Assembly: GCF_031457455.1 (NCBI RefSeq)
Contig: NZ_JAVDWU010000003.1
Coordinates: 186,001-250,000, forward strand
From: Hydrogenophaga palleronii_A
Lineage (GTDB): Bacteria > Pseudomonadota > Gammaproteobacteria > Burkholderiales > Burkholderiaceae_C
Direction of reading: 5' to 3'
Length of the DNA: 64,000 bases
The notes under the pieces were generated by a model. That model worked only from the letters and a program-made list of their open reading frames with translations, was not told the DNA's origin and searched no databases. Position numbers and translations under genes: made by a program. The stretch's first letter is position 1. Each line of letters begins with the position of its first letter. Positions 45,406 through 54,077 of this stretch are shown here, one piece after another.

Positions 45406-46605
45406 CTACTTCCAGGCAGGCTTTGCCGGATTGAGCGCGGCCGTCGCCACGTTCTTCGGCCACACCACCTCAAACTCACCGTTCTGCCACTGGGACACGG
45501 TGCCTGGCGTGCCCACGTTCTCGCTGCCGTTGAACTTGATGTCGCCAATGATGGTCTTGTGCGTGGTGTTGGCCACGTAGTCGCGGATGGCTTTGCGGTC
45601 CAGGCCCTGCGCCTTCACCGCGTTGGTGAGGATCTCCAGGCCGGCCCAGCAGGCGCCGCTGGCCCAGCGATCCGGTTCCTTGCCTTCGAACTTCTTGGTG
45701 TGCGCATCGAAGTAGGCCTTGGCACCCGGGCTGGTCTTGCTGTTCCACGAGCCCATGCCCAGCACACCTTCGGCGCCGGCGGGGGTCATCACATTGCGGT
45801 AGAGCTGGAAGGCCGTGCCCACCGAGGCGTAGAAAAACTTCGGATTGAAGCCCACTTCCTTGGCCTGGCGGCTGGCCAGGATGGTGTCGGGCGGGTAGGT
45901 GAAGCCGACGAAGGCGTCGGGGTTCTTGTCCTTCATCGAACGCAGCACCGGCGAGAGGTCTTTCACGCCGCCGGGGTAGCTCTTGTCTTCCACCAGCGTG
46001 ATGCCACTGCCCTGCAGCGCCACCTTGAACGCGGCGAAGTTCTCCAGGCCAAACAGGTCGTCCACGTAGATCAGCGCCACGGTCTTCACGCCATTGGACT
46101 TGAGCATGTCGACCAGCGCGTTGGTCATGGCGCCAGGTTGCTGCAGCAGCAGGAAGAAGTACGGCAGCCGCATTTCCACCAGGCGCTTGCTCAATGCGGT
46201 GGGCGCCAGGAACGGGTACTGGAAGCGGTTGGCCAGCGGTGCCACGGCGAAGTTGGCGTTGCTGCCCCAGGGCGGCAGCACCAGGTCGACCTTGTCGCTG
46301 CCCATGAGCTTTTCGTAGGTGCGCACCACGGTTTCGGTGTCGCTGCGGTCGTCGCTGCTGATGAGTTCGATCTGGCGTTTCACTCCCTTCACATCGAGGC
46401 CGCCCGCGGCGTTCTGCTGCTCGGCCCAGAGCAGATAGTTGGGCTCCTGGCTCACCTGCGCGCCGCCCGTCCAGGGACCGGTGCGCGACATGGAATACCC
46501 GATGCGCACCGGCGCCGACTGCGCCATGAGCTGCGGGGCGAAGGACATGGCGCCCACTGCAGCGGCGGCGCCCTTGATGACCAGACGGCGATTGGGATGA
46601 ACCAT
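45406..46605 (-). CDS. Liv-type ABC transporter substrate-binding protein, second system
   Basis: A 399-residue periplasmic protein. The N-terminus MVHPNRRLVIKGAAAAVG has a twin-arginine-like pair, a hydrophobic stretch, and cleavage near QLMAQS; the mature start is VRIGYSMSRTGPW. AGGAGACATACC before ATG 46605 is a strong ribosome binding site. It is the first gene of the operon and is divergent from the FeaR-like AraC regulator. Confidence 0.9.
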   Translation of the reverse strand: MVHPNRRLVIKGAAAAVGAMSFAPQLMAQSAPVRIGYSMSRTGPWTGGAQVSQEPNYLLWAEQQNAAGGLDVKGVKRQIELISSDDRSDTETVVRTYEKLMGSDKVDLVLPPWGSNANFAVAPLANRFQYPFLAPTALSKRLVEMRLPYFFLLLQQPGAMTNALVDMLKSNGVKTVALIYVDDLFGLENFAAFKVALQGSGITLVEDKSYPGGVKDLSPVLRSMKDKNPDAFVGFTYPPDTILASRQAKEVGFNPKFFYASVGTAFQLYRNVMTPAGAEGVLGMGSWNSKTSPGAKAYFDAHTKKFEGKEPDRWASGACWAGLEILTNAVKAQGLDRKAIRDYVANTTHKTIIGDIKFNGSENVGTPGTVSQWQNGEFEVVWPKNVATAALNPAKPAWK

Positions 46606-46683
46606 GGTATGTCTCCTGTTGTGGGTATCGAGCCATCAGCATGGTAGGTCGTCGCCTGCCCGGCGGCTTGTCTCTGCGTGCAA

Positions 46684-46719
46684 AACCCGCTTGCCAAAAC
46701 GTGCACATCGCTGCGGGTT
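46684..46719. promoter_or_regulatory. Inverted repeat between the Liv operon and the AraC regulator
   Basis: AACCCGC at 46684-46690 and GCGGGTT at 46713-46719 are inverted, with a directly repeated CAAAAC/CCAAAAC pair between 46681 and 46700. The element lies in the 192-bp spacer of two divergent genes and is the best candidate for regulator binding or for two overlapping half-sites. Confidence 0.35.
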
Positions 46720-46797
46720 AACCCTCAACGTCACCCCTCGCACAGCGCCACGGCGGGGCACATAATTTCCCTTCCACCCACCCGACGGAGCCTGCCC

Positions 46798-47784
46798 ATG
46801 ACCCCATCCTCCGTGATGAGCACCGATTCGGTCGCCCCACGCGACCGCGCCGCCATCTGGCGTGACTGGGTCTGGACCCACTTTGGCGGACTGGAATCCG
46901 ACCTGTACGGTGACACCGGTTTCGACGGCCACATGGCGGCCACGCAGGCCGGCTCGGTGGTGCTGACCAAGCTCGAAGCCAACCGCCACCGCGTGCTGAA
47001 AAGCCCTCGCCTGGCCCGCGCCAGCGAACGCAACTACCTGAAGATCGTGGCACCCTGGCGTGGCAGTGCCACGGTGGAACAACAGGGCCGGCAAGCCTGG
47101 GTGCGCCCGGGTGGATGGGCCATTTACGACACCACCGGCAGCTACGAGATCGGCAATCCCGAGCGCGTCGAACACCTCATCGTGATGCTGCCCAAGGAAC
47201 AGCTGATCGAGCGCGGCTTGAAGCTGGAGCCGCTCATGGCGCGGCATGTGGGCGGCGTCAGCGGCATTGCCCGCGTGGCGCTGGAAACCATGCGCAGCAC
47301 CTACCAGGAACTGCCCAGCATGAGCGAGGCGGCCGCTCGCGGTGCCGGCGAACTGATCGTGGAACTGGTGCGCCTGTCGCTGCAGGAACTCGCGGGTCGC
47401 GAGAGCGCCACCACCCAGCTCGAAGCTTTTCGCGACCGCATCCGCGAGCACATCGGCCGCCACCTGCGCGACCCCGCCCTCACGCTGGACCACATCGCCC
47501 AGGCCCTCAACTGCAGCAAGCGCCACCTGCACAACGCCTTCAGCACAGAAGACGACACGCCAGCCCACTACATCCTTCGCCGGCGACTGCAGGCCTGCAT
47601 GCGCGACCTGCAGAACCCCGCCCACGCCCAGCGAACCATCACCGACATCGCCTTCTCCTGGGGCTTCAACAACGGCGCCCACTTCAGCCGCGTGTTCCGC
47701 GAACACACGGGTCTGACACCAAGTGATTTTCGGGAAGCGATGTTGAGACGGTCGTTGGCTGGGGAAACTGCTCGGAACGACTGA
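46798..47784 (+). CDS. AraC-family transcriptional regulator, FeaR-like
   Basis: A 328-residue protein. The N-terminal part (to about residue 200) is the AraC-binding-like domain found in FeaR/NahR-type controllers of aromatic amine or acid use. The C-terminal double helix-turn-helix shows LTLDHIAQALNCSKRHLHNAF and ITDIAFSWGFNNGAHFSRVF. ATG 46798 begins the domain; the open extension to 46678 is in the promoter. It probably activates the divergent second Liv operon. Confidence 0.88.
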   Translation: MTPSSVMSTDSVAPRDRAAIWRDWVWTHFGGLESDLYGDTGFDGHMAATQAGSVVLTKLEANRHRVLKSPRLARASERNYLKIVAPWRGSATVEQQGRQAWVRPGGWAIYDTTGSYEIGNPERVEHLIVMLPKEQLIERGLKLEPLMARHVGGVSGIARVALETMRSTYQELPSMSEAAARGAGELIVELVRLSLQELAGRESATTQLEAFRDRIREHIGRHLRDPALTLDHIAQALNCSKRHLHNAFSTEDDTPAHYILRRRLQACMRDLQNPAHAQRTITDIAFSWGFNNGAHFSRVFREHTGLTPSDFREAMLRRSLAGETARND

Positions 47785-47878
47785 CACGATGGTTGTGCCT
47801 TCGCTCTCTCACCTTCTGAGGAGAAGGGTGGGTTGAAGGGCCTGTGTCTGCGTGTTGGTTTCTCTCCGGAAGCTTTGT

Positions 47879-47960
47879 TTGGCCGGGTCTCGGCCCGGCG
47901 GCCGAGTAACTTTCTTTGTCTCGCCAAAGAAAGTCACCAAAGAAAGGCGAGCCGAAGTCC
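47879..47960. repeat. TTTCTTTG/CAAAGAAA intergenic element
   Basis: GGCCGGG-TCT-CGGCCCGGC is followed by CTTTCTTTG-TCTCGC-CAAAGAAAG at about 47911-47934, then CACCAAAGAAAGGCGA. The arms pair perfectly. From general knowledge, very similar elements occur between genes in many beta- and gammaproteobacteria, so it is probably a mobile or REP-like structure; no transposase is nearby. Confidence 0.7.
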
Positions 47961-48189
47961 GGGGCCCTGCGGGCTTCCTTGCGCTGCTCGCGTCGTGGGG
48001 GAAATTCGCAAACTTGTCCGCTGCGCGTCCTTCGGACATGCGAATTTCTGATCCCCACGCCGCTGCGCTGCTCAGCCCGGCCACACGGCACAGGCGGGAT
48101 CGGGAGCGGACTACCCCTCAGGCAAGCGGGCTTCCAGCCAGGGTCAGCCTGGGAAACGGTGCAGGGGGAGAGCCAATCCCTCCGGTGCG

Positions 48190-48306
48190 AAATGCCCCTG
48201 ACAAGGGGCAGCAAGGGTCCGGCTTTGCCGGCCCAAGCTGCCGTCCCCCCTCCAAGCCGAAGGCGCAAGAGAGGGGGGAAGCCGCGTCAGCGGCGCAGGG
48301 GGGTGC
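48190..48306. repeat. Intergenic palindromic repeat, copy g (long form)
   Basis: AATGCCCCTGACAAGGGGCA leads to GGTCCGGCTTTGCCGGCCC, then CCCCCCTCCAAGCCGAAGGC and a GAGGGGGGAAGCCGCGTCAG tail. It ends at the base before the holA stop codon (complement of 48307-48309). Confidence 0.85.
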
Positions 48307-49353
48307 TTACTTAACCCCCAACGTCACCTTCATCGCCATCTGGTGCAGCGCCTGCCACGGATCGGTCGGCCATCCGGGCACCTTGATGCCCTTCACGATG
48401 CCGTCCACCAGGTGAGCATCTTCCAGCCATCGGCTGAGCTGTGCCATGGAGAGCAAAGGCAGTGCGCGCTCCATGAGTTTTTCCTTCACGCCCCACACAC
48501 GGTTCTCGCGCAGGGCCATGGGCAGCGGGCGCCCGGCGTCCATCGCGCTGCGGATGCGGTGCAGGGTGCGGATGTCTTCGGACAGCGCCCAGTGCACCAG
48601 CACCGCCGCCTCGCCTTCGGCCTGCAGACCTTCGAGCATGCGCTGCACGCGCACGCCCTGTCCGCCTAGCACGGCTTCGGCCAGCTTGAAGGGTGTGTAG
48701 CGGGCCACGTTGAGCACCGCCGACTCGACCTGTTCAAAGCTGAGTTCGCCAGCGGGGTACAGCAGCGCGAGCTTCTGGATTTCCTGGTGGGCAGCCAGCA
48801 GGTTGCCTTCCACGCGATCGGCAAAAAACTGCAGCGTGCGCTGCCCTTCTTCGCCACTGGCCACGTGCTGCCTCTGCAGTTGCAAGCGCTGCGCGATCCA
48901 TTGCGGCAAGGCCTTGCGCTCGACCGGCTCAATGCGCACGGTCACGCCAAAGCTGTCCAGTGCGGCGAACCAGGCGCCCTTCTGTGTAGCGGCGTCGAGC
49001 CGCGGCAGGATCACCAGCGTGACCGTGCTGTCGTTGTCCTGGGCCGCCTGCGCGATCTGCTGCAGCACCTGTGAGCCGTCCTTGCCCGGCTTGCCCGAAG
49101 GCACGCGAATCTCGATCAGCTGCTTGTCGGCAAAGAGGCTGAGCGAGCCGCCACTGGCCAGCACCTCGCTCCAGTCAAAGTGGGCACCGGCCACGGTGTG
49201 CACCGTTCGCTCTGAACAACCCTGGGCGCGCGCCTCTGCGCGGATGGCATCGGCCGCTTCCTGCACCAGCAGGGGCTCGTCACCGTAGACGGTGTAAAGG
49301 CTCTTCAGGCCGCGTTGCAGCTGGCCCGCCAATTGCGCCGCAGCGACCTGCAT
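48307..49353 (-). CDS. holA: DNA polymerase III delta subunit
   Basis: A 348-residue clamp-loader subunit that opens the beta clamp. SLYTVYGDEPLLVQEAADAI at the start and LFADKQLIEIRVPSGKPG fit HolA, with the AAA-like N-terminal domain and the helical collar at the C-terminus. It is 7 bases after lptE in the conserved leuS-lptE-holA order. Confidence 0.94.
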   Translation of the reverse strand: MQVAAAQLAGQLQRGLKSLYTVYGDEPLLVQEAADAIRAEARAQGCSERTVHTVAGAHFDWSEVLASGGSLSLFADKQLIEIRVPSGKPGKDGSQVLQQIAQAAQDNDSTVTLVILPRLDAATQKGAWFAALDSFGVTVRIEPVERKALPQWIAQRLQLQRQHVASGEEGQRTLQFFADRVEGNLLAAHQEIQKLALLYPAGELSFEQVESAVLNVARYTPFKLAEAVLGGQGVRVQRMLEGLQAEGEAAVLVHWALSEDIRTLHRIRSAMDAGRPLPMALRENRVWGVKEKLMERALPLLSMAQLSRWLEDAHLVDGIVKGIKVPGWPTDPWQALHQMAMKVTLGVK

Positions 49354-49360
49354 GGCAGGG

Positions 49361-49930
49361 TCAGACGGCCTTCACGGCCGCCAGTCGCCGGAGCACCTGC
49401 TGAACGATTTCCGACTGCTGGTCCTGAAACATCATTTCCTGCTCAGCCGCCTTGGACAAGGCCGCCGTTTCGGAGAAGCTGAGATCACCTTCGAGCAGGA
49501 TTTCGGTGTCTTCGATCAGCGTCCGGCCGGTCATGGTGCTCAGACGGAAAGTAAAGCGGGTGCGGATCTGGAGCTCCCGCACCTCGCCGGTTGCCGTCTG
49601 GCCCACCACCGCGCGTTCGCGCTGATCCAGCAGCACGGTCAGCAGCACCATGGTGATCCCCGACGGTGGGTTGCCTGGCCTTGTGGTGCCAAAGGTGCGC
49701 ACGCCGGAGGTGTCCAACACACTTCGCAGCGCCCGGGTCACCGGCCTGTTTTCGTTGCCGGCGAAGCGCACGGCATCGAAAGCGAATTTCGGCGTCTCGC
49801 GCAAGGCAAAACCGCAACCCGTCAACCACCCGGCCGACGCCAGGGCGCCCGCCCCGAACAGACCGCGGATCAGCGAACGGCGGCCCATGGGACCGGATGC
49901 ATACAGGGGGTGTGGGGAAGTGCGGTTCAT
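49361..49930 (-). CDS. lptE: LPS-assembly lipoprotein LptE
   Basis: A 189-residue outer-membrane lipoprotein that partners LptD. The lipobox LTGC follows a hydrophobic signal (LFGAGALASAGW); the mature part begins GFALRETP, normal for LptE. The start is ATG 49930; ATG 49888 (MGRRSLIRG) is an equally good signal-peptide start. It lies between leuS and holA as in other betaproteobacteria. Confidence 0.92.
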   Translation of the reverse strand: MNRTSPHPLYASGPMGRRSLIRGLFGAGALASAGWLTGCGFALRETPKFAFDAVRFAGNENRPVTRALRSVLDTSGVRTFGTTRPGNPPSGITMVLLTVLLDQRERAVVGQTATGEVRELQIRTRFTFRLSTMTGRTLIEDTEILLEGDLSFSETAALSKAAEQEMMFQDQQSEIVQQVLRRLAAVKAV

Positions 49931-49941
49931 GTCGAAAAAGG

Positions 49942-52623
49942 TTATATCACCACGTTGACCAGACGCCCCGGCACCACCACGACCTTTTTCGGCGTGGCGC
50001 CCTGCGCCTGCTTCTGAAATGCTTCGCTGGCCAGGGCCACTGCCTCGATGGTGGCCTTGTCTGCGCCGGCGGCCACGGTGATGCTGCCACGCAGCTTGCC
50101 GTTGACCTGCAGCACCAGCTCGATCTCGTCGCGCTGCAGCGCGGCTTCATCGGCCACGGGCCAGGGCGCGTCGAGCAGTTCGCCCGCGTAGCCCAGACCG
50201 CTCCACAGCGTGTGGGCAATGTGGGGCGTGGCCGGGTACAGGCAGCGCAACAGAATGCCGAAGCCTTCGGCGAGCGCGGCGTTGTCGGCAGCAGAGCCGT
50301 CAGACTTGAAGTCCTCCAGCGCATTGAGCATCTTCATCGCGCCCGACACCACCGTGTTGTACTGCATGCGCTGGTAGTCGTAGTCCACCTGCTTGAGCAC
50401 GGTGTGCATCTCCAGGCGCAGCGCCTTGGCCGCCTTGGACAGTTTCTGACCGGACACGCCATCAGCGAGCACCCCCAGCTGGCCGATGGGTGCGAGTTTG
50501 TGCCCAAAGCCCCACACCCGCCGCAGGAAGCGGTAGCTGCCCTCCACCGCTGCGTCGTTCCACTCCAGCGTTGCCTCGGGCGGTGCGGTGAACATGGTGT
50601 ACAGGCGCGCGGTATCAGCACCGTATTTTTCGATCAGGTCTTGCGGGTCCACACCATTGTTCTTGGACTTGGACATGGTGCCCACGCCCTCGTAGTCGAT
50701 GGGCGTGCCCACGGGCAGCATACCGTCGCCGCTGGTGGCCGGGTTCTTGAGCTTCGCGCCCACCACCTTGCCGGCGTCGTCGAGCACGTGCTCCACGTCG
50801 TGCGGCCAGAAGTAGTCCTTGCCGCCCTTGGCGGTGCGCCGGCTGTAGATGTGGTTGAGCACCATGCCCTGGGTGAGCAGGTGGGTAAAAGGCTCGTCCA
50901 CCTTCACCAGGCCCAGGTCGCGCATGACCTTGGTCCAGAAGCGCGCGTAGAGCAGGTGCAGGATGGCGTGTTCGATGCCGCCGATGTACTGGTCCATCGG
51001 CATCCAGTAGTCCGCGCCTTCGGCCACCATCTTCTCGCTGTTCGTCGGGTCGCAGTAGCGCATGAAGTACCACGACGAGTCCACGAAGGTGTCCATGGTG
51101 TCGGTCTCGCGCCGCGCGGGCTTGCCGCAGACCGGGCACACCACGCCGGCGTGAAAACCCTCGTGCTTGTGCAGCGGGTTGCCCGAGCCGTCCGGAATGC
51201 AGTCCTGTGGCAGTACCACCGGCAGGTCTTTTTCGGGCACCGGTACCGCGCCGTGTTCTTCGCAATGGATGATGGGGATGGGCGTGCCCCAGTAGCGCTG
51301 GCGGCTCACGCCCCAGTCGCGCAGGCGGAAGGTGGTTTTTTTCTCGCCCATGCCTTTGGCGGCCAGCAGTTCGGCAACCTTGTCCACGGCGGCCTTGTAG
51401 CTCAGGCCATCGAGCACACCGGAATTCACGCACACGCCGCGCTGCTTGTCGCCGTACCAGTCGGCCCAGGCGTCAAGGCTGAAGGTCTCGCCTTCGACCG
51501 CCACCACCTGCTGGATCTTCAGGCCGTATTTCTTCGCAAAGGCGAAATCGCGCTCGTCGTGCGCGGGCACGCCCATCACCGCGCCGTCGCCGTAGCTCAT
51601 CAGCACGTAATTGCCCACCCACACATCCACTTCCTCACCGGTGAGCGGGTGCGTGACAGACAAGCCGGTGGCCATGCCCTTCTTCTCCTGCGTGGCCAGC
51701 TCGGCTTCGGTCGTGCCACCGGTCTTGCACTCTTCGATGAACGCGGCAAGGACCGGGTTGCTGGCGGCGGCGTGCGTGGCCAGCGGGTGCTCCGGCGCCA
51801 CGGCGCAGAAGGTCACGCCCATGATGGTGTCGGCGCGCGTGGTGAAGACGTACATCCGGCCGCCACTGATCGGCTCACCGCTGGCGTCCTGGATCGTGTG
51901 CGGGAAGGCAAAGCGCACGCCCTCGCTCTTGCCGATCCAGTTCTCCTGCATCAGCCGCACCTTGTCGGGCCAGCCATTGAGCGTGGCCTTCTCGTTGCCG
52001 ATCTGCACGTGGTCGAGCAGTTCGTCGGCGTAGGCGGTGATGTTGAGGTAGTAGCCAGGGATCTCGCGTTTCTCGACCACCGCGCCGGTGCGCCAGCCCT
52101 TGCCGTCGATCACCTGCTCGTTGGCCAGCACGGTCTGGTCGACCGGGTCCCAGTTGACGACCTGGGTCTTGCGGTAGGCAATGCCCTTTTCCAGCATCTT
52201 CAGGAACAGCCACTGGTTCCATTGGTAGTAGCTGGGGTCGCAGGTGGCCACTTCGCGCGACCAGTCGATGGCCAAGCCCATCGCCTGCATCTGCTGCTTC
52301 ATGTAGGCGATGTTCTCGTACGTCCACTTCGCCGGTGGCACACCGTTCTTGATCGCCGCGTTCTCGGCCGGCAGGCCGAAGGCGTCCCAGCCCATGGGCA
52401 TGAGCACGTTCATGCCCTTCATGCGCAGCTGGCGCGCGAGCATGTCGTTGATGGTGTAGTTGCGCACATGGCCCATGTGCAGCTTGCCGCTGGGGTAGGG
52501 CAGCATGGAGCAGGCGTAGAACTTGGGCTTGCCCGCGTCTTCGGTCACCCGGTAGGCGTCGGTGGCGTTCCAGTGGGCGTGCGCGGCGCGCTCGACTTCC
52601 TTGTGGGCGTATTTTTCTTGCAT
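49942..52623 (-). CDS. leuS: Leucyl-tRNA synthetase
   Basis: An 893-residue class I synthetase. The HIGH-type motif is YPSGKLHMGH (residues 43-52) and the KMSKS-type motif is TMSKSKNNG near residue 650; the editing domain lies between them. The length is normal for LeuRS. ATG 52623 begins MQEKYAHKEVE. The large antisense open frame opposite this gene is a GC-skew shadow. Confidence 0.97.
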   Translation of the reverse strand: MQEKYAHKEVERAAHAHWNATDAYRVTEDAGKPKFYACSMLPYPSGKLHMGHVRNYTINDMLARQLRMKGMNVLMPMGWDAFGLPAENAAIKNGVPPAKWTYENIAYMKQQMQAMGLAIDWSREVATCDPSYYQWNQWLFLKMLEKGIAYRKTQVVNWDPVDQTVLANEQVIDGKGWRTGAVVEKREIPGYYLNITAYADELLDHVQIGNEKATLNGWPDKVRLMQENWIGKSEGVRFAFPHTIQDASGEPISGGRMYVFTTRADTIMGVTFCAVAPEHPLATHAAASNPVLAAFIEECKTGGTTEAELATQEKKGMATGLSVTHPLTGEEVDVWVGNYVLMSYGDGAVMGVPAHDERDFAFAKKYGLKIQQVVAVEGETFSLDAWADWYGDKQRGVCVNSGVLDGLSYKAAVDKVAELLAAKGMGEKKTTFRLRDWGVSRQRYWGTPIPIIHCEEHGAVPVPEKDLPVVLPQDCIPDGSGNPLHKHEGFHAGVVCPVCGKPARRETDTMDTFVDSSWYFMRYCDPTNSEKMVAEGADYWMPMDQYIGGIEHAILHLLYARFWTKVMRDLGLVKVDEPFTHLLTQGMVLNHIYSRRTAKGGKDYFWPHDVEHVLDDAGKVVGAKLKNPATSGDGMLPVGTPIDYEGVGTMSKSKNNGVDPQDLIEKYGADTARLYTMFTAPPEATLEWNDAAVEGSYRFLRRVWGFGHKLAPIGQLGVLADGVSGQKLSKAAKALRLEMHTVLKQVDYDYQRMQYNTVVSGAMKMLNALEDFKSDGSAADNAALAEGFGILLRCLYPATPHIAHTLWSGLGYAGELLDAPWPVADEAALQRDEIELVLQVNGKLRGSITVAAGADKATIEAVALASEAFQKQAQGATPKKVVVVPGRLVNVVI

Positions 52624-52760
52624 GAACCAGGGGGCCGGACAGAGGCGGCGGTGATGATCGGGTGGCGCGGTGGCGGGAGGCCGGGAACCAACCCCGCCGG
52701 CGCGCCACGGAAACCCTGAATTTTAGGCCTTGGGCAGGCCCGGGCTGCGGCAGCGGTGAA

Positions 52761-53219
52761 TCAACGCGCAGGTGCAGCGGGTGCGCCCAGTGCACCGGGC
52801 AGCTCATCGGTGACAAAACCGATGCGCGACAGGCCGGCGGCCTGCGACAAACCGATCAGCTCCACCACGCGGCCATAGGGCACGGTGGCGTCTGCGCGCA
52901 ACTGCACTTCGGAATCGGGGTTGGCGCGCGCGGTGTCCTGCAATCGCTGCTTCAGCGCTTCAACGCTGATGGGCTCTTCGTCCCAGAAGGTCTGGCCCTG
53001 CGGGTCGATCGCGATGGACACGAAAGCATCCGGCTCCTGCGTCACCTGGGCGTCGGACTGCTCTGTCTGCGGCAGATCCAGAGCAAGGCGGCTCGCCATG
53101 AACGGTGCTGCGATGATGAAGATCACCAGCAACACGAGCATCACGTCGACCAGCGGCGTGACGTTGATCTCGCTCATGGGCCGGTAGCCCGCTGGTTTCT
53201 CCAGTCCACCGAAACTCAT
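52761..53219 (-). CDS. exbD: ExbD/TolR-family proton-channel accessory protein
   Basis: A 152-residue inner-membrane protein with one N-terminal membrane helix (PLVDVMLVLLVIFIIAA) carrying the essential Asp25, and a periplasmic domain. It works with the ExbB/TolQ-like protein to use proton flow for TonB- or Tol-type energising. The start ATG 53219 reads MSFGGLEKPAGYRPMSEINV. Its ribosome binding site GGAGCG (complement of 53227-53232) is inside the repeat that lies upstream. Confidence 0.92.
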   Translation of the reverse strand: MSFGGLEKPAGYRPMSEINVTPLVDVMLVLLVIFIIAAPFMASRLALDLPQTEQSDAQVTQEPDAFVSIAIDPQGQTFWDEEPISVEALKQRLQDTARANPDSEVQLRADATVPYGRVVELIGLSQAAGLSRIGFVTDELPGALGAPAAPAR

Positions 53220-53382
53220 GCCCCCACGCTCCACCGCTGACGCGGGTCGCTGCCCCCAGAGGGGGCTGATCCGCCTTGGGACGGCCCGGCGGCGGAACCT
53301 ATGCCCCCACGCTCCGCCGCTGACGCGGGTCGCTGCCCCCCAGAGGGGGCTGATCCGCCTTGGGACGGCCCGGCGGCGGATC
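53218..53382. repeat. Tandem pair of an 83-bp repeat unit, copies h1 and h2
   Basis: Units 53218-53300 and 53301-53382 are almost identical: each starts ATGCCCCCACGCTCC and runs through CCAGAGGGGGCTGATCCGCC to GGACGGCCCGGCGGCGGA. Only two or three positions differ. The left unit begins at the exbD start codon and the right unit ends at the base before the exbB stop codon. Related in composition to the other palindromes but a distinct subtype. Confidence 0.9.
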
Positions 53383-54051
53383 TCATTCCACCTGCTCCTT
53401 GTGATGCACCAGCAACTCGCGCAGATCGCGGGCAAAGCCCTCGAGGTCGGCTTCGATGCGGGCGATCTGGCGGCCGAGCACGTTGTAGGCCAGCACGGCG
53501 GGAATGGCCACCGCCAGGCCGGCGGCGGTCATCACCAGGGCTTCACCCACGGGGCCGGACACCTGTTCGATGCGGAAGCGGCCATCAACCCCGATGGCGA
53601 CCAACGCATGGTAGATACCCCAGACCGTGCCCAGCAGGCCCACAAAGGGCGCCGTGGAGCCCACGGTGGCCAGCAGCACCTGGCCGAACTGCAGGCGGTG
53701 CAGGATGCGATGCAGCGCGTCGCGCAGCACACGGGTGAGCTGCTGGGAACGGTCACCGGCAGCGGCCAGCGTGTTGGGCACTGCGCGTTCGATGGTGAGC
53801 GCCGCCTGCACCAGGGGCAGCACCAGGCGCCGCTGGTCTTGTGAACCCAGACGCTGCTGGGCATCGTCCAGATGGGTGGCCTGCCAGAACAGCGCAGCAG
53901 AAACCTGCACGTCGACCGCCGCCCGGCGCAGCAACCACCCTTTCCAGAGGATCACCACCCAGCTCGAGACCGACATGGCGAGCAGCAGCAGCGCCACGCC
54001 GCGGCTCACAGCATCACCCTGGAGAACGGTTTCCCAGAAGCTCACATTCAA
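53383..54051 (-). CDS. exbB: MotA/TolQ/ExbB-family proton channel protein
   Basis: A 222-residue inner-membrane protein with three membrane helices: one near residues 15-35 and two in the LATVGSTAPFVGLLGTVWGIY and ALVMTAAGLAVAIPAVLAY segments, the standard ExbB/TolQ signature. No ATG is available at the 5' end; TTG 54051 or GTG 54045 must be used, and GGAA lies in front of both. The tandem repeat separates it from exbD. Confidence 0.92.
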   Translation of the reverse strand: MNVSFWETVLQGDAVSRGVALLLLAMSVSSWVVILWKGWLLRRAAVDVQVSAALFWQATHLDDAQQRLGSQDQRRLVLPLVQAALTIERAVPNTLAAAGDRSQQLTRVLRDALHRILHRLQFGQVLLATVGSTAPFVGLLGTVWGIYHALVAIGVDGRFRIEQVSGPVGEALVMTAAGLAVAIPAVLAYNVLGRQIARIEADLEGFARDLRELLVHHKEQVE

Positions 54052-54077
54052 TTCCGAAGTTCAGCGTGCAACGAAAC

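Larger units (their letters stand above)
47785..48306. other. Non-coding stretch between the AraC gene and holA, filled with repeats
   Basis: This 522-bp stretch has no credible gene. Open frames on both strands cross it, but their sequences are low-complexity Arg/Pro/Gly and lack a ribosome binding site. It holds a TTTCTTTG-type palindromic element around 47879-47960, a GC-rich middle and a copy of the window's palindrome family at its right end (48190-48306), next to the holA stop. Confidence 0.8.

Noticed and set aside
47852..48415. Open frames on both strands across 47684-48415
   Set aside because: They run through repeats into holA and the AraC gene and have no recognisable domain or ribosome binding site.
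49666..52719. Very long plus-strand open frame (1017 codons) opposite leuS
   Set aside because: leuS on the other strand has full HIGH and KMSKS motifs; the antisense product is His/Val/Ala-rich with no family features and arises from high-GC codon bias.
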